A stretch of DNA of 64,000 nt from Snodgrassella communis. GTDB lineage: Bacteria; Pseudomonadota; Gammaproteobacteria; Burkholderiales; Neisseriaceae. Positions 7,150 to 18,847 of the stretch are shown piece by piece (the stretch's first letter is position 1; each line of letters starts with the position of its first letter). The position numbers and the translations under genes were made by a program. The DNA is taken from contig NZ_CAJZCD010000002.1 in NCBI RefSeq assembly GCF_914768045.1, positions 248,001 through 312,000 of the forward strand, read 5' to 3'. The notes under the pieces are model-generated. The model saw only the letters and a program-made list of their open reading frames with translations. It was not told the origin of the DNA and searched no databases.

Positions 7150-9939
7150 TTAATGAGCCTCATCCCAGTTATATCCAGTTCCAAGGTCGGCAATTAATGG
7201 TACTTTTAACTGGGCTACCCCAGACATTAATTCCGGTAAATGAGCCTGCAAGGTTGCTAATTCAGATTTTGGTACTTGTAATACAAGTTCATCATGTACT
7301 TGCATAATCAGTTTAGTTTGCATTTTTTTCTGCTCTAGCCAACTTTGTACGGCTATCATGGCTCGTTTAATCAAATCTGATGCAGTACCTTGCATTGGCG
7401 CATTGATTGCCGCTCTGAATGCGCCTGCGCGAACTGCACCGTTGCTACTTTTTAAGTCTGGTAAATAAAGGCGGCGGCCAAAAAGTGTTTCTACAAAGCC
7501 GCGCTGTAGTGCCAGTTCTTTGGTTTTTTCCATGTATTCATGAACACCCGGATAGCGGCTAAAATAGCGGGAAATGAAATGCTGAGCCGCCTGAAGTTCG
7601 ATCCCAAGAGATTTGGCCAAGCCATATTCACTCATGCCATAAATTAAACCAAAATTAATGGTTTTGGCATAGCGACGTTGCTCCGCGGTTATCAGCTCCT
7701 GACTACTTGCAAAAATTTCTGCTGCTGTACGCTTATGAATATCTTCATTTTTCTGAAACGCATCAATCAAAGTGGCATCATTGGAAAGATGAGCCATAAT
7801 GCGTAACTCAATCTGAGAATAATCTGCTGAAACTATGAGTTGGTCGGGCGGGGCAATAAAGCTTCTTCGTATACGCCGTCCTTCTTCAGTACGTACGGGA
7901 ATATTCTGCAAATTCGGATTATTACTGGCAAGACGTCCAGTAATGGCTACAGCCTGAGCATAAGTGGTATGTACACGTCCGGTGTGTGGATTGATTAGTT
8001 GAGGTAATTTATCTGTATAAGTAGATTTAAGTTTAGCCAGACTGCGCGTCTGTAAAATAAGTTTGGGTAGGGGATAATCGGCTGCAAGTTTTTCCAATAC
8101 TATTTCATTGGTTGAAATACCACCTGATGCGGTTTTTTTCAGGCCGGAAGTAGGGATTGCCATTTTTTCAAACAGTATGGATTGCAGTTGTTTCGGGGAG
8201 TTCAAATTAAAAGGTTGCCCGGCCAGTTGGTAAGCTTCTTCCTCCAGCGTAACCAGCTGCGTACCAAGCTCATGACTTTGCTGAGCCAGTTCCTGGCGAT
8301 CAATTAATACTCCTGTTCGCTCCATAATATATAAAATGTTTTCAACAGGAATTTCCAGTTCATGGTAAAGCTTAAGCTGAGCTTCATCCATCTGTTCTCT
8401 AAGTAAAATCTCAAGACGTAAAGATACATCTGCATCTTCAGCAGCGTAATTGACGGCATCTTCCAGTGCTACATCAGCAAAACTGATTTGTTTGGCTCCT
8501 TTACCACATAAATCTTCATAATGAATGGTTTGCCAGTCAAGATGCCGTAGAGCTAATTCATCTAAACCATGCCCCAGATGACTTTCAACAATATAAGAAG
8601 CCAGCATGGAGTCACCGGCAATACCTTTTAAATCAATGCTATAATTTGCCAATATATGTTGATCATATTTGATATTCTGGCCAATTTTGCCCGGTTTATC
8701 AGCTTCTAAATAAGGTTTGAGAACATTCAGAACCATTTCGAGTGGTAATTGTTCACTAACTGCGGTAGGGGTGTGACCAACAGGAATGTAGAATGCCTTT
8801 CCTGGCTCCAAAGCAATACTGATACCAACGAGACTGGCATTCATCGCATCCAGACTATCTGTCTCTGTGTCCAGAGCAATGGTATCTACTATTTCTAATT
8901 GTTTCTGTAATTCATTCAGTTGTGTGACTGTAGTAATCGCTGAATATTGCTTAGGAATATTCTTTAAATAATCTGCTGCCGATGTATTTGTTAAAATTTT
9001 ATTATCAGCACCTTCATTCGTTTCAATTTCGGCAAATAAGTCATCCGCTGGCTGCGAGATAGTTGTATTCTCATGATAATGAGTCTGTGCTTCCTTTAAC
9101 CAGTTTTTAAAACCAAGTTGCTCGAAATGCGGAATCAATTCAGCCCATGAAGGTGTATGCCGTTTGAGATCTTCAAGACCATGTGGCAATTCCTGCTGCA
9201 AATCAATATCTGTTTTGATGGTAATCAATTGATAAGATAACGGTAAATTTGGTAATGCAACACGTAGATTTTCACCAACTTTTCCTTTAATATCATTAGC
9301 ATGCTCAATAATTTTTTGCAAATTACCATATTCCTGTAACCATTTCACCGCAGTTTTGGGACCACATTTATCAACACCTGGTACATTATCGACTTTGTCT
9401 CCAATCAGACTAAGGTAATCAATTATTTGCTCAGGTTTGACCCCAAATTTTTCTAAAACTCCAATACTATCAAGCTTTTCATTACTCATGGTATTCACTA
9501 GAGTAATCTGATCATTAACCAGTTGAGCCATGTCTTTATCACCGGTTGAAATAATGACCTGATAGCCGGATTTTTGTGCACAACAGGCTAGCGTGCCAAT
9601 TACATCATCTGCTTCTACACCATTGATGGATAAAACAGGCCAACCCATTAACTTTACTAATTTCGGTAAAGCCTCAGCTTGCGGACGTAGATCTTCTGGC
9701 ATTGGTGGACGGTTAGCCTTATATTCAGGAAAAAGCTGATGCCGGAAATTTTCACCCTTAGCATCAAATACGCAACAAGCATAATCGTGCGGTGTATCCA
9801 GACGTAAACGCCTTAACATGTTTAGTACACCATATAATGCACCTGTAGGCATACCAGTTGGACTGGTCAATGGCGCTAAAGCATGGAATGCTCGATATAA
9901 ATATGATGAGCCGTCAACCAGTAATAATGTTTTTTGCAT
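7150..9939 (-). CDS. polA: DNA polymerase I
   Basis: Repair and Okazaki-fragment polymerase, 929 residues, full length. The 5'-3' exonuclease domain occupies roughly residues 1-290 (LLLVDGSSYLYRAFHA, GVEADDVIG, STGDKDMAQLV). The proofreading exonuclease shows the DTETDSLD metal motif near residue 355, so it appears active. The polymerase domain has motif A SADYSQIELRIMAHLS near 704, motif B RRYAKTINFGLIYGMS near 753 and motif C QVHDELVLQVP near 878. It is transcribed alone, with decayed accessory DNA upstream and an IS relic downstream. Confidence 0.97.
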   Translation of the reverse strand: MQKTLLLVDGSSYLYRAFHALAPLTSPTGMPTGALYGVLNMLRRLRLDTPHDYACCVFDAKGENFRHQLFPEYKANRPPMPEDLRPQAEALPKLVKLMGWPVLSINGVEADDVIGTLACCAQKSGYQVIISTGDKDMAQLVNDQITLVNTMSNEKLDSIGVLEKFGVKPEQIIDYLSLIGDKVDNVPGVDKCGPKTAVKWLQEYGNLQKIIEHANDIKGKVGENLRVALPNLPLSYQLITIKTDIDLQQELPHGLEDLKRHTPSWAELIPHFEQLGFKNWLKEAQTHYHENTTISQPADDLFAEIETNEGADNKILTNTSAADYLKNIPKQYSAITTVTQLNELQKQLEIVDTIALDTETDSLDAMNASLVGISIALEPGKAFYIPVGHTPTAVSEQLPLEMVLNVLKPYLEADKPGKIGQNIKYDQHILANYSIDLKGIAGDSMLASYIVESHLGHGLDELALRHLDWQTIHYEDLCGKGAKQISFADVALEDAVNYAAEDADVSLRLEILLREQMDEAQLKLYHELEIPVENILYIMERTGVLIDRQELAQQSHELGTQLVTLEEEAYQLAGQPFNLNSPKQLQSILFEKMAIPTSGLKKTASGGISTNEIVLEKLAADYPLPKLILQTRSLAKLKSTYTDKLPQLINPHTGRVHTTYAQAVAITGRLASNNPNLQNIPVRTEEGRRIRRSFIAPPDQLIVSADYSQIELRIMAHLSNDATLIDAFQKNEDIHKRTAAEIFASSQELITAEQRRYAKTINFGLIYGMSEYGLAKSLGIELQAAQHFISRYFSRYPGVHEYMEKTKELALQRGFVETLFGRRLYLPDLKSSNGAVRAGAFRAAINAPMQGTASDLIKRAMIAVQSWLEQKKMQTKLIMQVHDELVLQVPKSELATLQAHLPELMSGVAQLKVPLIADLGTGYNWDEAH

Positions 9940-10289
9940 GCTGATTCCAGAAATGTTAATTTAGCTTGGTAGTCTCGTTAAACTAGTTAGCCTGATGAAG
10001 ATATAAAAAGCTTTAATTAGTTTGTATTTTACGATAAAAAATATTGCTAGTGATTTTAAACTATGGATTTCTTAGTAAAGTCAGTATATAAAACATGGAA
10101 AACAATATTCATTAAAAGCAATCTGGCTAATTCATTATAGCAATAATAACTCAGCTTTTAACTTTGCTTATTTCGCATAATATATATTATGTTAAATTTT
10201 AATATTAAATTTAAGAGATGATACAAGTTTATAATTGACAGGCTTCTCCTACTGTTAACTTTTAAGTTTACTTGTCTATGTGTTGATTT
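9940..10289. other. AT-rich intergenic stretch, no gene seen
   Basis: About 350 bases upstream of polA. Many stops occur in all frames and I see no RNA gene or clear repeat. It should hold the polA promoter close to 9960-10000 on the minus strand, but I cannot point to convincing boxes. Confidence 0.5.
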
Positions 10290-10511
10290 TCACAAATTAT
10301 TTTTTCTATTTAAACCTCTATATGTTTCTTGAGGATGTTCAATTACTCTTAATGCTAAAACCATGTCCTTATAGTTTTGAATAATTGTTCGTTTAGGCGC
10401 TTCTGGTGATGTGATATTATTGTTTGAAGCATGGCAACTGAATGCTAATATACTAAATAAACAAGTGAAATTGTGGGTCTGGATAATATATATTATATGC
10501 AACTTGGCCAC
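10290..10511 (-). pseudogene. Possible Tai4-like T6SS immunity protein remnant
   Basis: A 73-codon frame beginning at a GTG. It encodes a hydrophobic, signal-like stretch (FTCLFSILAFSCHAS), then SNNNITSPEAPKR and QNYKDMVLAL, then a tail that ends after NRKNNL. QNYKDxVLA resembles the start of the mature Tai4 family, periplasmic immunity proteins against Tae4 amidases, which are usually about 120 residues. The rest of the family is missing and the first residues belong to a fused upstream fragment, so this looks like a truncated relic. The adjoining Tae4-like fragment supports the idea. The family call is from memory of motifs and could be wrong. Confidence 0.35.
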
Positions 10512-10629
10512 CAGTAATGTTAGCGACTCTTTGCCGTCTTTTTTCTTGATTATCAGCTTGATTGTAAATTATTTCTGAAGCTGCCCATGCTTTATCAAAA
10601 CAGGGGCGGATATATTTTAGAACGCCAAT
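10453..10629 (-). pseudogene. Possible Tae4-like T6SS amidase effector N-terminal remnant
   Basis: An open stretch of 58 codons without a good start codon. Its translation contains RPCFDKAWAASEIIYN and then RQRVANITGGQVAYII. Tae4 peptidoglycan amidases begin with a similar block: an aromatic residue, an AW or LW pair, then a VA..IGG.VA.NI run just before the catalytic NxCAxRMS segment. Here translation stops shortly after GGQVAYII and the catalytic Cys is absent. It overlaps the Tai4-like frame, as a deletion joining effector start to immunity start would produce. Effector followed by immunity gene is the normal order for such pairs. Confidence 0.35.
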
Positions 10630-10781
10630 TTAAACTTCCTTATATTATGTTCAGATTTTGCCTTTAAAATATGCTGCGAAACTTCAATATTAAAAGTATA
10701 AAAATTTCGCAGCTCATTTAGAGCTTTTTCCTGTTTATTAATATTTTACAGGTTATAGCTACCTAAATATTGTTTTTTATT

Positions 10782-11312
10782 TTATTGCTGTTGCCAACGC
10801 TGCTGAGATTCACGAATAACTTTTTTAGCTTCTTCGATGTCACCCCAGTGTGTTACTTGGGTGGTGCCAGCTTTTTTCAGATCTTTGTAGTGATTGAAGT
10901 GGAATTCAATCTGTTTGATCAATTGTGTTGGTAAATCTGCTAATGTTTTAATGGCATTACCATTGTTGCGATCATCTGCTGGGACTACAACAACTTTGTC
11001 ATCGACCTCTCCATCATCCACAAATTTCATTACACCAATAATCCGTGCTTCTAAAAAGATACCAGTGCTTAGAGGTTGATCGGTAACAATTAAGGCATCC
11101 AGCTCATCGCCATCTTCGTCTAGTGTTTGCGGGATAAAGCCATAGTTAGTTGGTTTAGCGAAAATAATGGGTTCTACGCGATCAAGCTTCATTGCACCTA
11201 GCTTGCGATCCCACTCTATTTTGTGGTTGGAACCTGCCGGAATTTCGACCACTACATTGATAATACCGCCGTCTACATCTCCGGCATCCAAAATCTGATT
11301 AAAATCTGCCAT
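10782..11312 (-). CDS. ppa: Inorganic pyrophosphatase
   Basis: Cytoplasmic family I enzyme that hydrolyses pyrophosphate and so pulls biosynthetic reactions forward. At 176 residues it is the usual bacterial length. Visible are VVVEIPAGSNHKIEWD, the YGFIPQTLDEDGDELDALI metal-binding signature, and VVPADDRN. The ATG at 11312 is preceded by AGGACATTTAATT, so the in-frame extension upstream to 11423 is rejected. It stands alone between the effector relic and the tRNA-Lys region. Confidence 0.96.
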   Translation of the reverse strand: MADFNQILDAGDVDGGIINVVVEIPAGSNHKIEWDRKLGAMKLDRVEPIIFAKPTNYGFIPQTLDEDGDELDALIVTDQPLSTGIFLEARIIGVMKFVDDGEVDDKVVVVPADDRNNGNAIKTLADLPTQLIKQIEFHFNHYKDLKKAGTTQVTHWGDIEEAKKVIRESQQRWQQQ

Positions 11313-11554
11313 AATTAAATGTCCTGCTTTTGAGTTTAAGTGACCGTATTGTAAACAATGGCTTTTTGTTTGCCCATATTTTATTAGAAATTTAATGGCT
11401 AAAATTATAAAAAGCCAAATCATGTCAGACTTGGCTTTTTCATTAATGCTAAATTTTATAACTATTTAGCTCTTTGATTTTGGCTTCAGATTTTTTATCA
11501 CCAATTAGCATAATAGTTGAGTTCTGGTAAACTCGTTAGCTGTCAGTTTGGATA

Positions 11555-11752
11555 TATAAAGAAATTGGAAGCTGGCAATTGTTAGAAATGGTGCAAAGGT
11601 ACGATCATCTGGACAATGAAAATTTGCACACACAAGCAGCAAAGATTAACCATCTCATGACAGATACATGTCAAAAAAATGTCAAAACTAGCAAACCAAA
11701 GGACTATTCATTAACATCGAAAGAGCTGTATAAAGCATTGAATATAATGTAA
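11555..11752 (+). pseudogene. C-terminal remnant of a tyrosine recombinase (phage-type integrase)
   Basis: The plus-strand frame reads YKEIGSWQLLEMVQRYDHL, then ENLHTQAAKINHLM and a Lys/Ser-rich tail up to a TAA. Tyrosine recombinases end with LxxLGGW.SLEMVQRYAHLx.E.L..AA, in which the Tyr is the catalytic nucleophile; that Tyr is kept here. Everything upstream, including the other catalytic residues, is gone. The fragment ends about 10 bases from the 3' end of tRNA-Lys and points at it, the usual place for an integrase at an attachment site. Confidence 0.72.
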
Positions 11753-11762
11753 TAATTGGTAG

Positions 11763-11835
11763 TGGGTCGTCAGGGGATCGAACCCTGGACAAATGGATTA
11801 AGAGTCCACTGCTCTACCAACTGAGCTAACGACCC
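11763..11835 (-). tRNA. tRNA-Lys (anticodon CTT)
   Basis: The minus strand folds as a full cloverleaf. The acceptor arm is GGGTCGT with ACGACCC, the D arm GCTC..GAGC, the anticodon stem GTGGA/TCCAT around loop CTCTTAA, and the T arm CAGGG TTCGATC CCCTG. The loop places CTT at positions 34-36, reading AAG lysine codons. CCA is not encoded. The neighbouring integrase remnant suggests the 3' end once served as an attachment site. Confidence 0.95.
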
Positions 11836-11929
11836 GAATTTTGCAGATAATTATACGCGTCTTTACATTGGAAGGCAATATCTATCACTGCGATTTAGAG
11901 ATATTGCCCTTCTTTATTTTATCTTGGGA

Positions 11930-13231
<1,302 letters not shown>

Positions 13232-13295
13232 TTATTTAGTGACAGGTTATAGCCGTTATTGTAAACGATTAGTGGCTGTAATGGAGGATTACCTC

Positions 13296-14357
13296 TTATT
13301 TGGCAAACTGGCTTGAGAAATTTAGTTGCGTAGCCAGCTGTTGTGTTTTCAGGATAAATTCAGTTTGTTTGGCTTTGGCCTTACCTGAATCAATGGCAGT
13401 AATCGCTAAATCAACGCCCTCTTCTAATGAGGAAGTGATATCAGCTGCGTAAATTGCTGCGGCAGCATTGAGTACTACTATGTCACGGCATGGTCCTTTT
13501 TCGCCATTTAGTACTGCATTCATAATATGCAGAGATTCTGCACTATTGGCAACTTTTAAGGGTTTCAGATCTTCAATAACAGGCATGTCAAATTGTGCTG
13601 GATGAATATCATATTCCATTATGGTGCCATTTTTCAGCTCGGCTACGCGAGTTGAACCAGTGAGCGTTATTTCATCCAGACCGTCACTACCATGGACTAC
13701 TAAAACGTGTTTGCTACCAAGTTGTTTTAATACCCGTGATAATATGCCTACTAAGTCAATATGAAATACTCCTAATACTTGATTGCAAGCCATTGCTGGA
13801 TTGGTTAGTGGTCCTAAAATATTAAATACTGTACGTACGCCTAGTGCACGACGTACAGGAGCAACATAGCGCATGCTGTTGTGATGGTTGGGTGCATACA
13901 TGAATCCAACCCCTAATATGTCAATGCACTCTCCCACTTGCTCGGGTGTTAATTCGAGTGCAGCACCCATGGCTTCTATTATGTCGGCTGAACCACTGGA
14001 TGATGATACAGAACGCCCGCCATGTTTTGCTACTTTGGCTCCCGCCGCAGCCACTACAAACATGCTGGTGGTGGAAATATTGAATGTATGTGCATTATCA
14101 CCACCGGTACCGACAATATCCACTAGGTTCTCACGCTGCTGCACTGGAACTTTTGTTGCAAATTCGCGCATTACTGTGGCTGCTGCCGCAATTTCCGATA
14201 CACTTTCTACTTTAACACGTAAGCCAATAAGGATGGCAGCAATGATTTCTGGCGCCACTTCTCCATTCATAATCTGGCGCATTAAATCAGTCATTTCATC
14301 ATAGAACAATTCGTTATTGTCCAGAAGACGGTTAAGTGCCTGTTGCGGCGTGATCAT
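13296..14357 (-). CDS. trpD: Anthranilate phosphoribosyltransferase
   Basis: Second step of tryptophan synthesis: joins anthranilate to PRPP. Its 353 residues span the whole family. Visible are the PRPP-binding loops [18 protein letters not shown], then [21 protein letters not shown], the [19 protein letters not shown] segment and GSDGLDE. It follows trpG with a 29-base gap, so the two are probably one transcript. trpE and trpC are not in this window. Confidence 0.96.
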   Translation of the reverse strand: MITPQQALNRLLDNNELFYDEMTDLMRQIMNGEVAPEIIAAILIGLRVKVESVSEIAAAATVMREFATKVPVQQRENLVDIVGTGGDNAHTFNISTTSMFVVAAAGAKVAKHGGRSVSSSSGSADIIEAMGAALELTPEQVGECIDILGVGFMYAPNHHNSMRYVAPVRRALGVRTVFNILGPLTNPAMACNQVLGVFHIDLVGILSRVLKQLGSKHVLVVHGSDGLDEITLTGSTRVAELKNGTIMEYDIHPAQFDMPVIEDLKPLKVANSAESLHIMNAVLNGEKGPCRDIVVLNAAAAIYAADITSSLEEGVDLAITAIDSGKAKAKQTEFILKTQQLATQLNFSSQFAK

Positions 14358-14386
14358 ATTAATTCTTTCTAAGCGTAACTAGTCTG

Positions 14387-14980
14387 TTAAATGGTTTTAC
14401 TGCTGCTATCATTTTGGTGTTGTTGCAGAAAATTATGCAACATTTCATAGCCATTTTCGGTGAGTAGTCCCTCGGGATGAAACTGAACGCCTTCGATGGC
14501 CTGAGTCTTATGTCTGATGCCCATAATTTCATTATCATCAGTCCAGGCTGTGATTTCGAGACAATCCGGTAATGTTTCTTTGTCGATAACCAGACTATGA
14601 TAGCGGGTACAGTTTACAGGGTTGGGTAAGTTGGCAAACACGGAGCTATTGTGATGGTAAACCGGTGAAATTTTACCATGCATAACATGTTTAGCACGTA
14701 CAATATTAGCACCGAAAGCATATCCAATACTTTGATGTCCCAGACAAATTCCAAGAATAGGTACTTTGCCGCCAAAGTGTTTAATGGCTGCTACTGAGAT
14801 ACCTGCTTCTTTTGGGGTGCAAGGTCCCGGACCGATTACAATTTTTTCTGGAGCCAGAACACTTATATCTTGCAAAGTAATTTCATCATTATTTTTAACA
14901 ATTATTTCTTCTCCTAGCTGACCAAGGTATTGCACGATGTTGTAGGTAAAACTATCATAATTATCAATAAATAGCAGCAT
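14387..14980 (-). CDS. trpG: Anthranilate/aminodeoxychorismate synthase glutaminase subunit
   Basis: Class I glutamine amidotransferase supplying ammonia to TrpE and often also to PabB. The 197 residues contain [11 protein letters not shown] at the start, the oxyanion region GPGPCTP, the nucleophile Cys79 in GICLGHQ, and His168/Glu170 in QFHPEG, completing the triad. Position beside trpD argues for tryptophan synthesis; since trpE is elsewhere, sharing with folate synthesis as PabA is possible. Confidence 0.93.
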   Translation of the reverse strand: MLLFIDNYDSFTYNIVQYLGQLGEEIIVKNNDEITLQDISVLAPEKIVIGPGPCTPKEAGISVAAIKHFGGKVPILGICLGHQSIGYAFGANIVRAKHVMHGKISPVYHHNSSVFANLPNPVNCTRYHSLVIDKETLPDCLEITAWTDDNEIMGIRHKTQAIEGVQFHPEGLLTENGYEMLHNFLQQHQNDSSSKTI

Positions 14981-15037
14981 TGGTTATGCCTTCTAAGGTA
15001 GTATGATTTGTGTAGAACCAGTTTGTTGTCTGCTGTT

Positions 15038-16672
15038 TCAGAGTAAGCTTTCTAGTGGAAGCCACGAAAGCAATTTGACCCATACGCGCTGCCAAATACT
15101 GGTATCGGGTTCATGATGATAAACCTTGGTTTGATTTTTGTCGTTGGTTTTCAACCACTCGAGTTTGCCCTGTGCTGAAAGTTTTACCTGATAGGTTACA
15201 TCCGGCAAGGCTTCGTTGATGGCCTGATTCATGAATTTTGCCATCTCGGGTGACTGGATAACTACACCCATTTCTGTATTAAGCCGGGCTGAGCGCGGAT
15301 CAAAATTAAGGGAACCGATGTAGAGCTGCTGCCCGTCTATGGTAAAGGTTTTTGCATGTAGGCTAGATTCGGAATTACCTGTGAAAGCCCGATCACGTGG
15401 TCCTTTTAAGAAGCCCTGATTTTTAAGCTCATAAATCTCAACACCCTCTTTTAATAGTGGAATACGGTAATGTACATAACCTGAGTGCACGGCCGGTACG
15501 TCAGTTGCAGCCAGTGAGTTGGTAAGAATGCGCACTCTTACGCCTTCATCTCTGAGTTTGAACAAATATTCCAAACCTGTTTGTGTTGGCACAAAATAAG
15601 GTGTGATAATTAGTAAATCTTTTTGTGGTTCTACTACAGATGCAATAAGTTCGTTCAGGGTTAAGCTGGCTTTTTTATATTTGAATACTGGTGATTGTAC
15701 GGTTTCTGATGCAACTAAAAGGCTGTCGGCAGGCTGGTCGGCGTCTGATTGATTTTTGCCTTTGGGCAAAGCTTTATCTGGATTGTCGCTTACTAGAATC
15801 AGATGTGCCCACTGGTAATTGAGTGAGCCGTCTAGTAATCGGTTTATAAAATTGTCGCGGTTGTAGGCGTTATCATAGCTATCAGCTCGCAAGTAATTAA
15901 AACTTCGGCGCTTAAATACAGGTGTGCTGGCTTGTAGTTTGTTACGACGGTGAACGATTTTGCTGAAATCATACGCTGAAGCACTGTTCCAATAGCGATC
16001 GAAATTATTAGATACCTGATTGACGATTGGCCCTATGGTCAGAATATCCAGATCGACAAACAATGTACCTTTACCCATATCAAAATATTCATCGCCGATA
16101 TTCCGTCCGCCAAGAATCGTTATCTGGTTATCGGCTGTGATTGATTTGTTATGCATACGCCGGTTTAAACGGGCAAAATCTGTTAGGTAACTTAGTGCTC
16201 GCCAATGCCGGTGCATAAATGGATTGAATAATCGTATATGGATATTGGGTTCTTGATTAAGGGCAGTTAATACTTTATCCAGACCAACGGTATTGTTATC
16301 ATCCAGCAGTAAACGGATATGTACACCTCGTTGAGCGGCTAAAACAAGTTCATGGAAAAGTAGCTGGCCGGATGTGTCATTTCGCCAGATGTAATACTGT
16401 ACGTCTAAACTGTGTTCTGCGGCACGAATCAAAGCCAATCGTGCTGCAAATGCTTCATAGCCATCATCTAGAGGATAGAGGCCAGATAATCCTGGATGTT
16501 GGTTAACTAAAGAAGCATTTGCGTAAGCTAGGGAAGATGGAATATCGGCAGCTATATGAGTTTCGATGCTGCGCCCTTCCAGTGATGGCAAGGTTTGACA
16601 GGCGTTTAATATACACAGTATGCACAATTTGAGGCATAAGTTACAGGCAAGATTAATATATTTGCTGTTCAT
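15038..16672 (-). CDS. Phospholipase D-family lipoprotein, cardiolipin synthase-like (ClsC type)
   Basis: 544-residue protein with two PLD catalytic motifs: HNKSITADN with downstream GGRNIGDEYF, and HAKTFTIDG with GSLNFDPRS. Both keep HxKxxxxD followed by the Asn/Asp. The N-terminus has a signal peptide with a lipobox LNAC, so the mature protein is probably a lipoprotein facing the periplasm. Overall layout matches the YmdC/ClsC group, which makes cardiolipin from phosphatidylglycerol and phosphatidylethanolamine; phospholipase or nuclease activity is an alternative. It sits upstream of trpG with about 57 bases between them and no functional link I can see. Confidence 0.85.
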   Translation of the reverse strand: MNSKYINLACNLCLKLCILCILNACQTLPSLEGRSIETHIAADIPSSLAYANASLVNQHPGLSGLYPLDDGYEAFAARLALIRAAEHSLDVQYYIWRNDTSGQLLFHELVLAAQRGVHIRLLLDDNNTVGLDKVLTALNQEPNIHIRLFNPFMHRHWRALSYLTDFARLNRRMHNKSITADNQITILGGRNIGDEYFDMGKGTLFVDLDILTIGPIVNQVSNNFDRYWNSASAYDFSKIVHRRNKLQASTPVFKRRSFNYLRADSYDNAYNRDNFINRLLDGSLNYQWAHLILVSDNPDKALPKGKNQSDADQPADSLLVASETVQSPVFKYKKASLTLNELIASVVEPQKDLLIITPYFVPTQTGLEYLFKLRDEGVRVRILTNSLAATDVPAVHSGYVHYRIPLLKEGVEIYELKNQGFLKGPRDRAFTGNSESSLHAKTFTIDGQQLYIGSLNFDPRSARLNTEMGVVIQSPEMAKFMNQAINEALPDVTYQVKLSAQGKLEWLKTNDKNQTKVYHHEPDTSIWQRVWVKLLSWLPLESLL

Positions 16673-16727
16673 GTGTATATTTAGTGCGGGTTATTGAGCT
16701 GAAACACTGCATATTGCCTGTATAAAT

Positions 16728-18206
16728 TTATAAACCTAAATCCTGCCATAAGGCATCAACTTTGGCTATGGTTGCGGCATCTTTATAAATTACTTTACCC
16801 CATTCTCGATTTGTTTCTCCTGGCCATTTGTTGGTTGCATCTAGTCCCATTTTGCCGCCAAGTCCGCTGATAGGGCTAGCAAAATCCAGATAATCAATCG
16901 GGGTATGATTGATTAAAGTTGTATCTCGCACAGGATCCATACGTGTGGTAATAGCCCAGATAACTTCTTTCCAATCTCGTATATTTATGTCATTATCCAC
17001 GACGATAATGTACTTGGTATACATAAACTGGCGCAGATAGCTCCAGCAACCCATCATTATCCTTTTGGCGTGCCCTGCATATTGTTTTTTGATACTGACA
17101 ATAGCCATGCGATAAGAGCACCCTTCGGGAGGCAGATAAAAATCAATTATTTCTGGAAATTGTTTTTGCAGTAAGGGAATAAATACTTCATTTAGTGCCA
17201 CTCCCAATACTGCGGGTTCATCCGGTGGTTTACCGGTATAAGTACTGTGATAAATAGCATTTTCTCGCATGGTAATGCGTTCAACTGTAAATACCGGAAA
17301 GTAATCCTGCTCATTGTAATAACCGGTATGATCTCCATAAGGACCCTCAAGTGCCATTTCTTCTGGCTGTATAAACCCTTCCAGTATAATTTCCGCTCTG
17401 GCAGGAACGTGCAAATCATTGCCAATACATTTTACCAGTTCGGTACGTGAACCACGTAATAAGCCAGCAAACTGGTATTCGCTTAGGCTGTCCGGTACAG
17501 GGGTCACTGCGCCCAGTATGGTTGCCGGATCACAACCCAATACGACTGAGACTGGATAAGGCTTACCGGGATATTTTTGTTTAAACGCCTGAAAATCCAA
17601 AGCGCCACCTCGATGAGCCAGCCAGCGCATAATTAATTTATTTTTACTCAGTAATTGCTGACGGTAAATCCCCAGATTCTGGCGTTTTTTTTCTGGCCCA
17701 CGTGTAACAGTTAATCCCCACGTTATCAGTGGTGCTTCATCTTCTGGCCAGCATTTCTGAATAGGAAGTTGTGTTAAATCAACATTCTCGCCTTCAAGAA
17801 TGATTTGCTGACAAGGTGCCTTTTTTATAATATGCGGAGCCATGCTCCATAAGTCTTTGAGTAATGGCAATTTGGAAAATGCGTCTTTGATACCTTTTGG
17901 GGGTTCCGGTTCTTTCAGGTAAGCCAAAGTTTTGCCTATTTCCCGTAATTGACTAATACTATCTGCGCCCATCCCCATTGCCACACGTTCAGGTGTGCCG
18001 AACAGATTAGCTAAAACTGGAAAACGATATGGTTTTCCTGCTTGATTGACAGTCCGTTCAAACAATAATGCCGGCCCTTGCTTATGCAATACACGATCAG
18101 CAATTTCTGTTATTTCCAAATGGGGAGATACTGGCACATGAATCCGTTTTAAAAGTTGTTGCTGCTCTAGTGCCGCAATGAATTCACGTAAATCACGATA
18201 TTTCAT
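16728..18206 (-). CDS. ubiD: 4-hydroxy-3-polyprenylbenzoate decarboxylase
   Basis: Removes the carboxyl group from polyprenyl-hydroxybenzoate in ubiquinone synthesis, using prenylated FMN made by UbiX. 492 residues, close to E. coli UbiD. Seen are [14 protein letters not shown] at the start, [10 protein letters not shown] and [11 protein letters not shown] (cofactor pocket), [11 protein letters not shown], and the C-terminal [12 protein letters not shown]. It is followed by pth at 18 bases. The downstream ratA product also concerns ubiquinone, so the neighbourhood has a weak quinone theme. Confidence 0.95.
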   Translation of the reverse strand: MKYRDLREFIAALEQQQLLKRIHVPVSPHLEITEIADRVLHKQGPALLFERTVNQAGKPYRFPVLANLFGTPERVAMGMGADSISQLREIGKTLAYLKEPEPPKGIKDAFSKLPLLKDLWSMAPHIIKKAPCQQIILEGENVDLTQLPIQKCWPEDEAPLITWGLTVTRGPEKKRQNLGIYRQQLLSKNKLIMRWLAHRGGALDFQAFKQKYPGKPYPVSVVLGCDPATILGAVTPVPDSLSEYQFAGLLRGSRTELVKCIGNDLHVPARAEIILEGFIQPEEMALEGPYGDHTGYYNEQDYFPVFTVERITMRENAIYHSTYTGKPPDEPAVLGVALNEVFIPLLQKQFPEIIDFYLPPEGCSYRMAIVSIKKQYAGHAKRIMMGCWSYLRQFMYTKYIIVVDNDINIRDWKEVIWAITTRMDPVRDTTLINHTPIDYLDFASPISGLGGKMGLDATNKWPGETNREWGKVIYKDAATIAKVDALWQDLGL

Positions 18207-18224
18207 GACATGAACTTTCTGGGT

Positions 18225-18800
18225 TTATTTGCTATGCAGTTGCTGCTGTACGCTACTATATTCACCTGTTAGCATTTGAGGTATAGCTGCCAGAGATTTT
18301 TGCATGGCCTCAGTTATTAAACTTTGTTCCTGTGCTTGAGGCTTATGCAACACATAATGGATAACCAGATTTTTGTCTCCGGGATGACCAATTCCTAGGC
18401 GCAGCCGATAAAATTCTGCTGTACCCAGCCAGGCCTGTATATCTTTTAAACCATTATGACCGCCGTTACTCCCGCCTTTTTTGAATCTTACCTGCCCACA
18501 AGGAATATCCAGTTCATCATGAATTATCAGAATCTCTTCAGGTAGTATTTTGTAGAACTTAGCCAGTGCTTGCACAGCAGTGCCTGACTTATTCATAAAT
18601 GTTAGTGGTTTAAGGAGCCAGACTTCACCTTCATTCAGGTTAACTCGTGCTACCTGTCCAAAAAATTTTTTTTCTTCTTTTAAACTGGTTTTCCATAATT
18701 TGGCCAGTTCGTCTATAAAATCAAAACCTATATTATGGCGTGTATGTTCATATTCTGAGCCCGGGTTGCCCAGACCTACTATGAGCCGGAGATGAGACAT
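18225..18800 (-). CDS. pth: Peptidyl-tRNA hydrolase
   Basis: Recycles tRNA from peptidyl-tRNAs dropped by ribosomes. 191 residues, full length. GLGNPG with Asn12, then [10 protein letters not shown] containing catalytic His22, [12 protein letters not shown], and [26 protein letters not shown] are all intact. The ATG has AGGATC upstream. The ubiD start lies only 18 bases past its stop, indicating one transcription unit. Confidence 0.97.
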   Translation of the reverse strand: MSHLRLIVGLGNPGSEYEHTRHNIGFDFIDELAKLWKTSLKEEKKFFGQVARVNLNEGEVWLLKPLTFMNKSGTAVQALAKFYKILPEEILIIHDELDIPCGQVRFKKGGSNGGHNGLKDIQAWLGTAEFYRLRLGIGHPGDKNLVIHYVLHKPQAQEQSLITEAMQKSLAAIPQMLTGEYSSVQQQLHSK

Positions 18801-18847
18801 GTGTGATCCTCAGTTATATTGCAAGCTGAATGAATTTTAAAAAGAAA

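Noticed and set aside
13888-14304. 138-codon frame on the plus strand inside trpD
   Set aside because: Antisense to conserved trpD codons; composition (Met/Ala/Thr/Ser-rich) is a shadow artefact.
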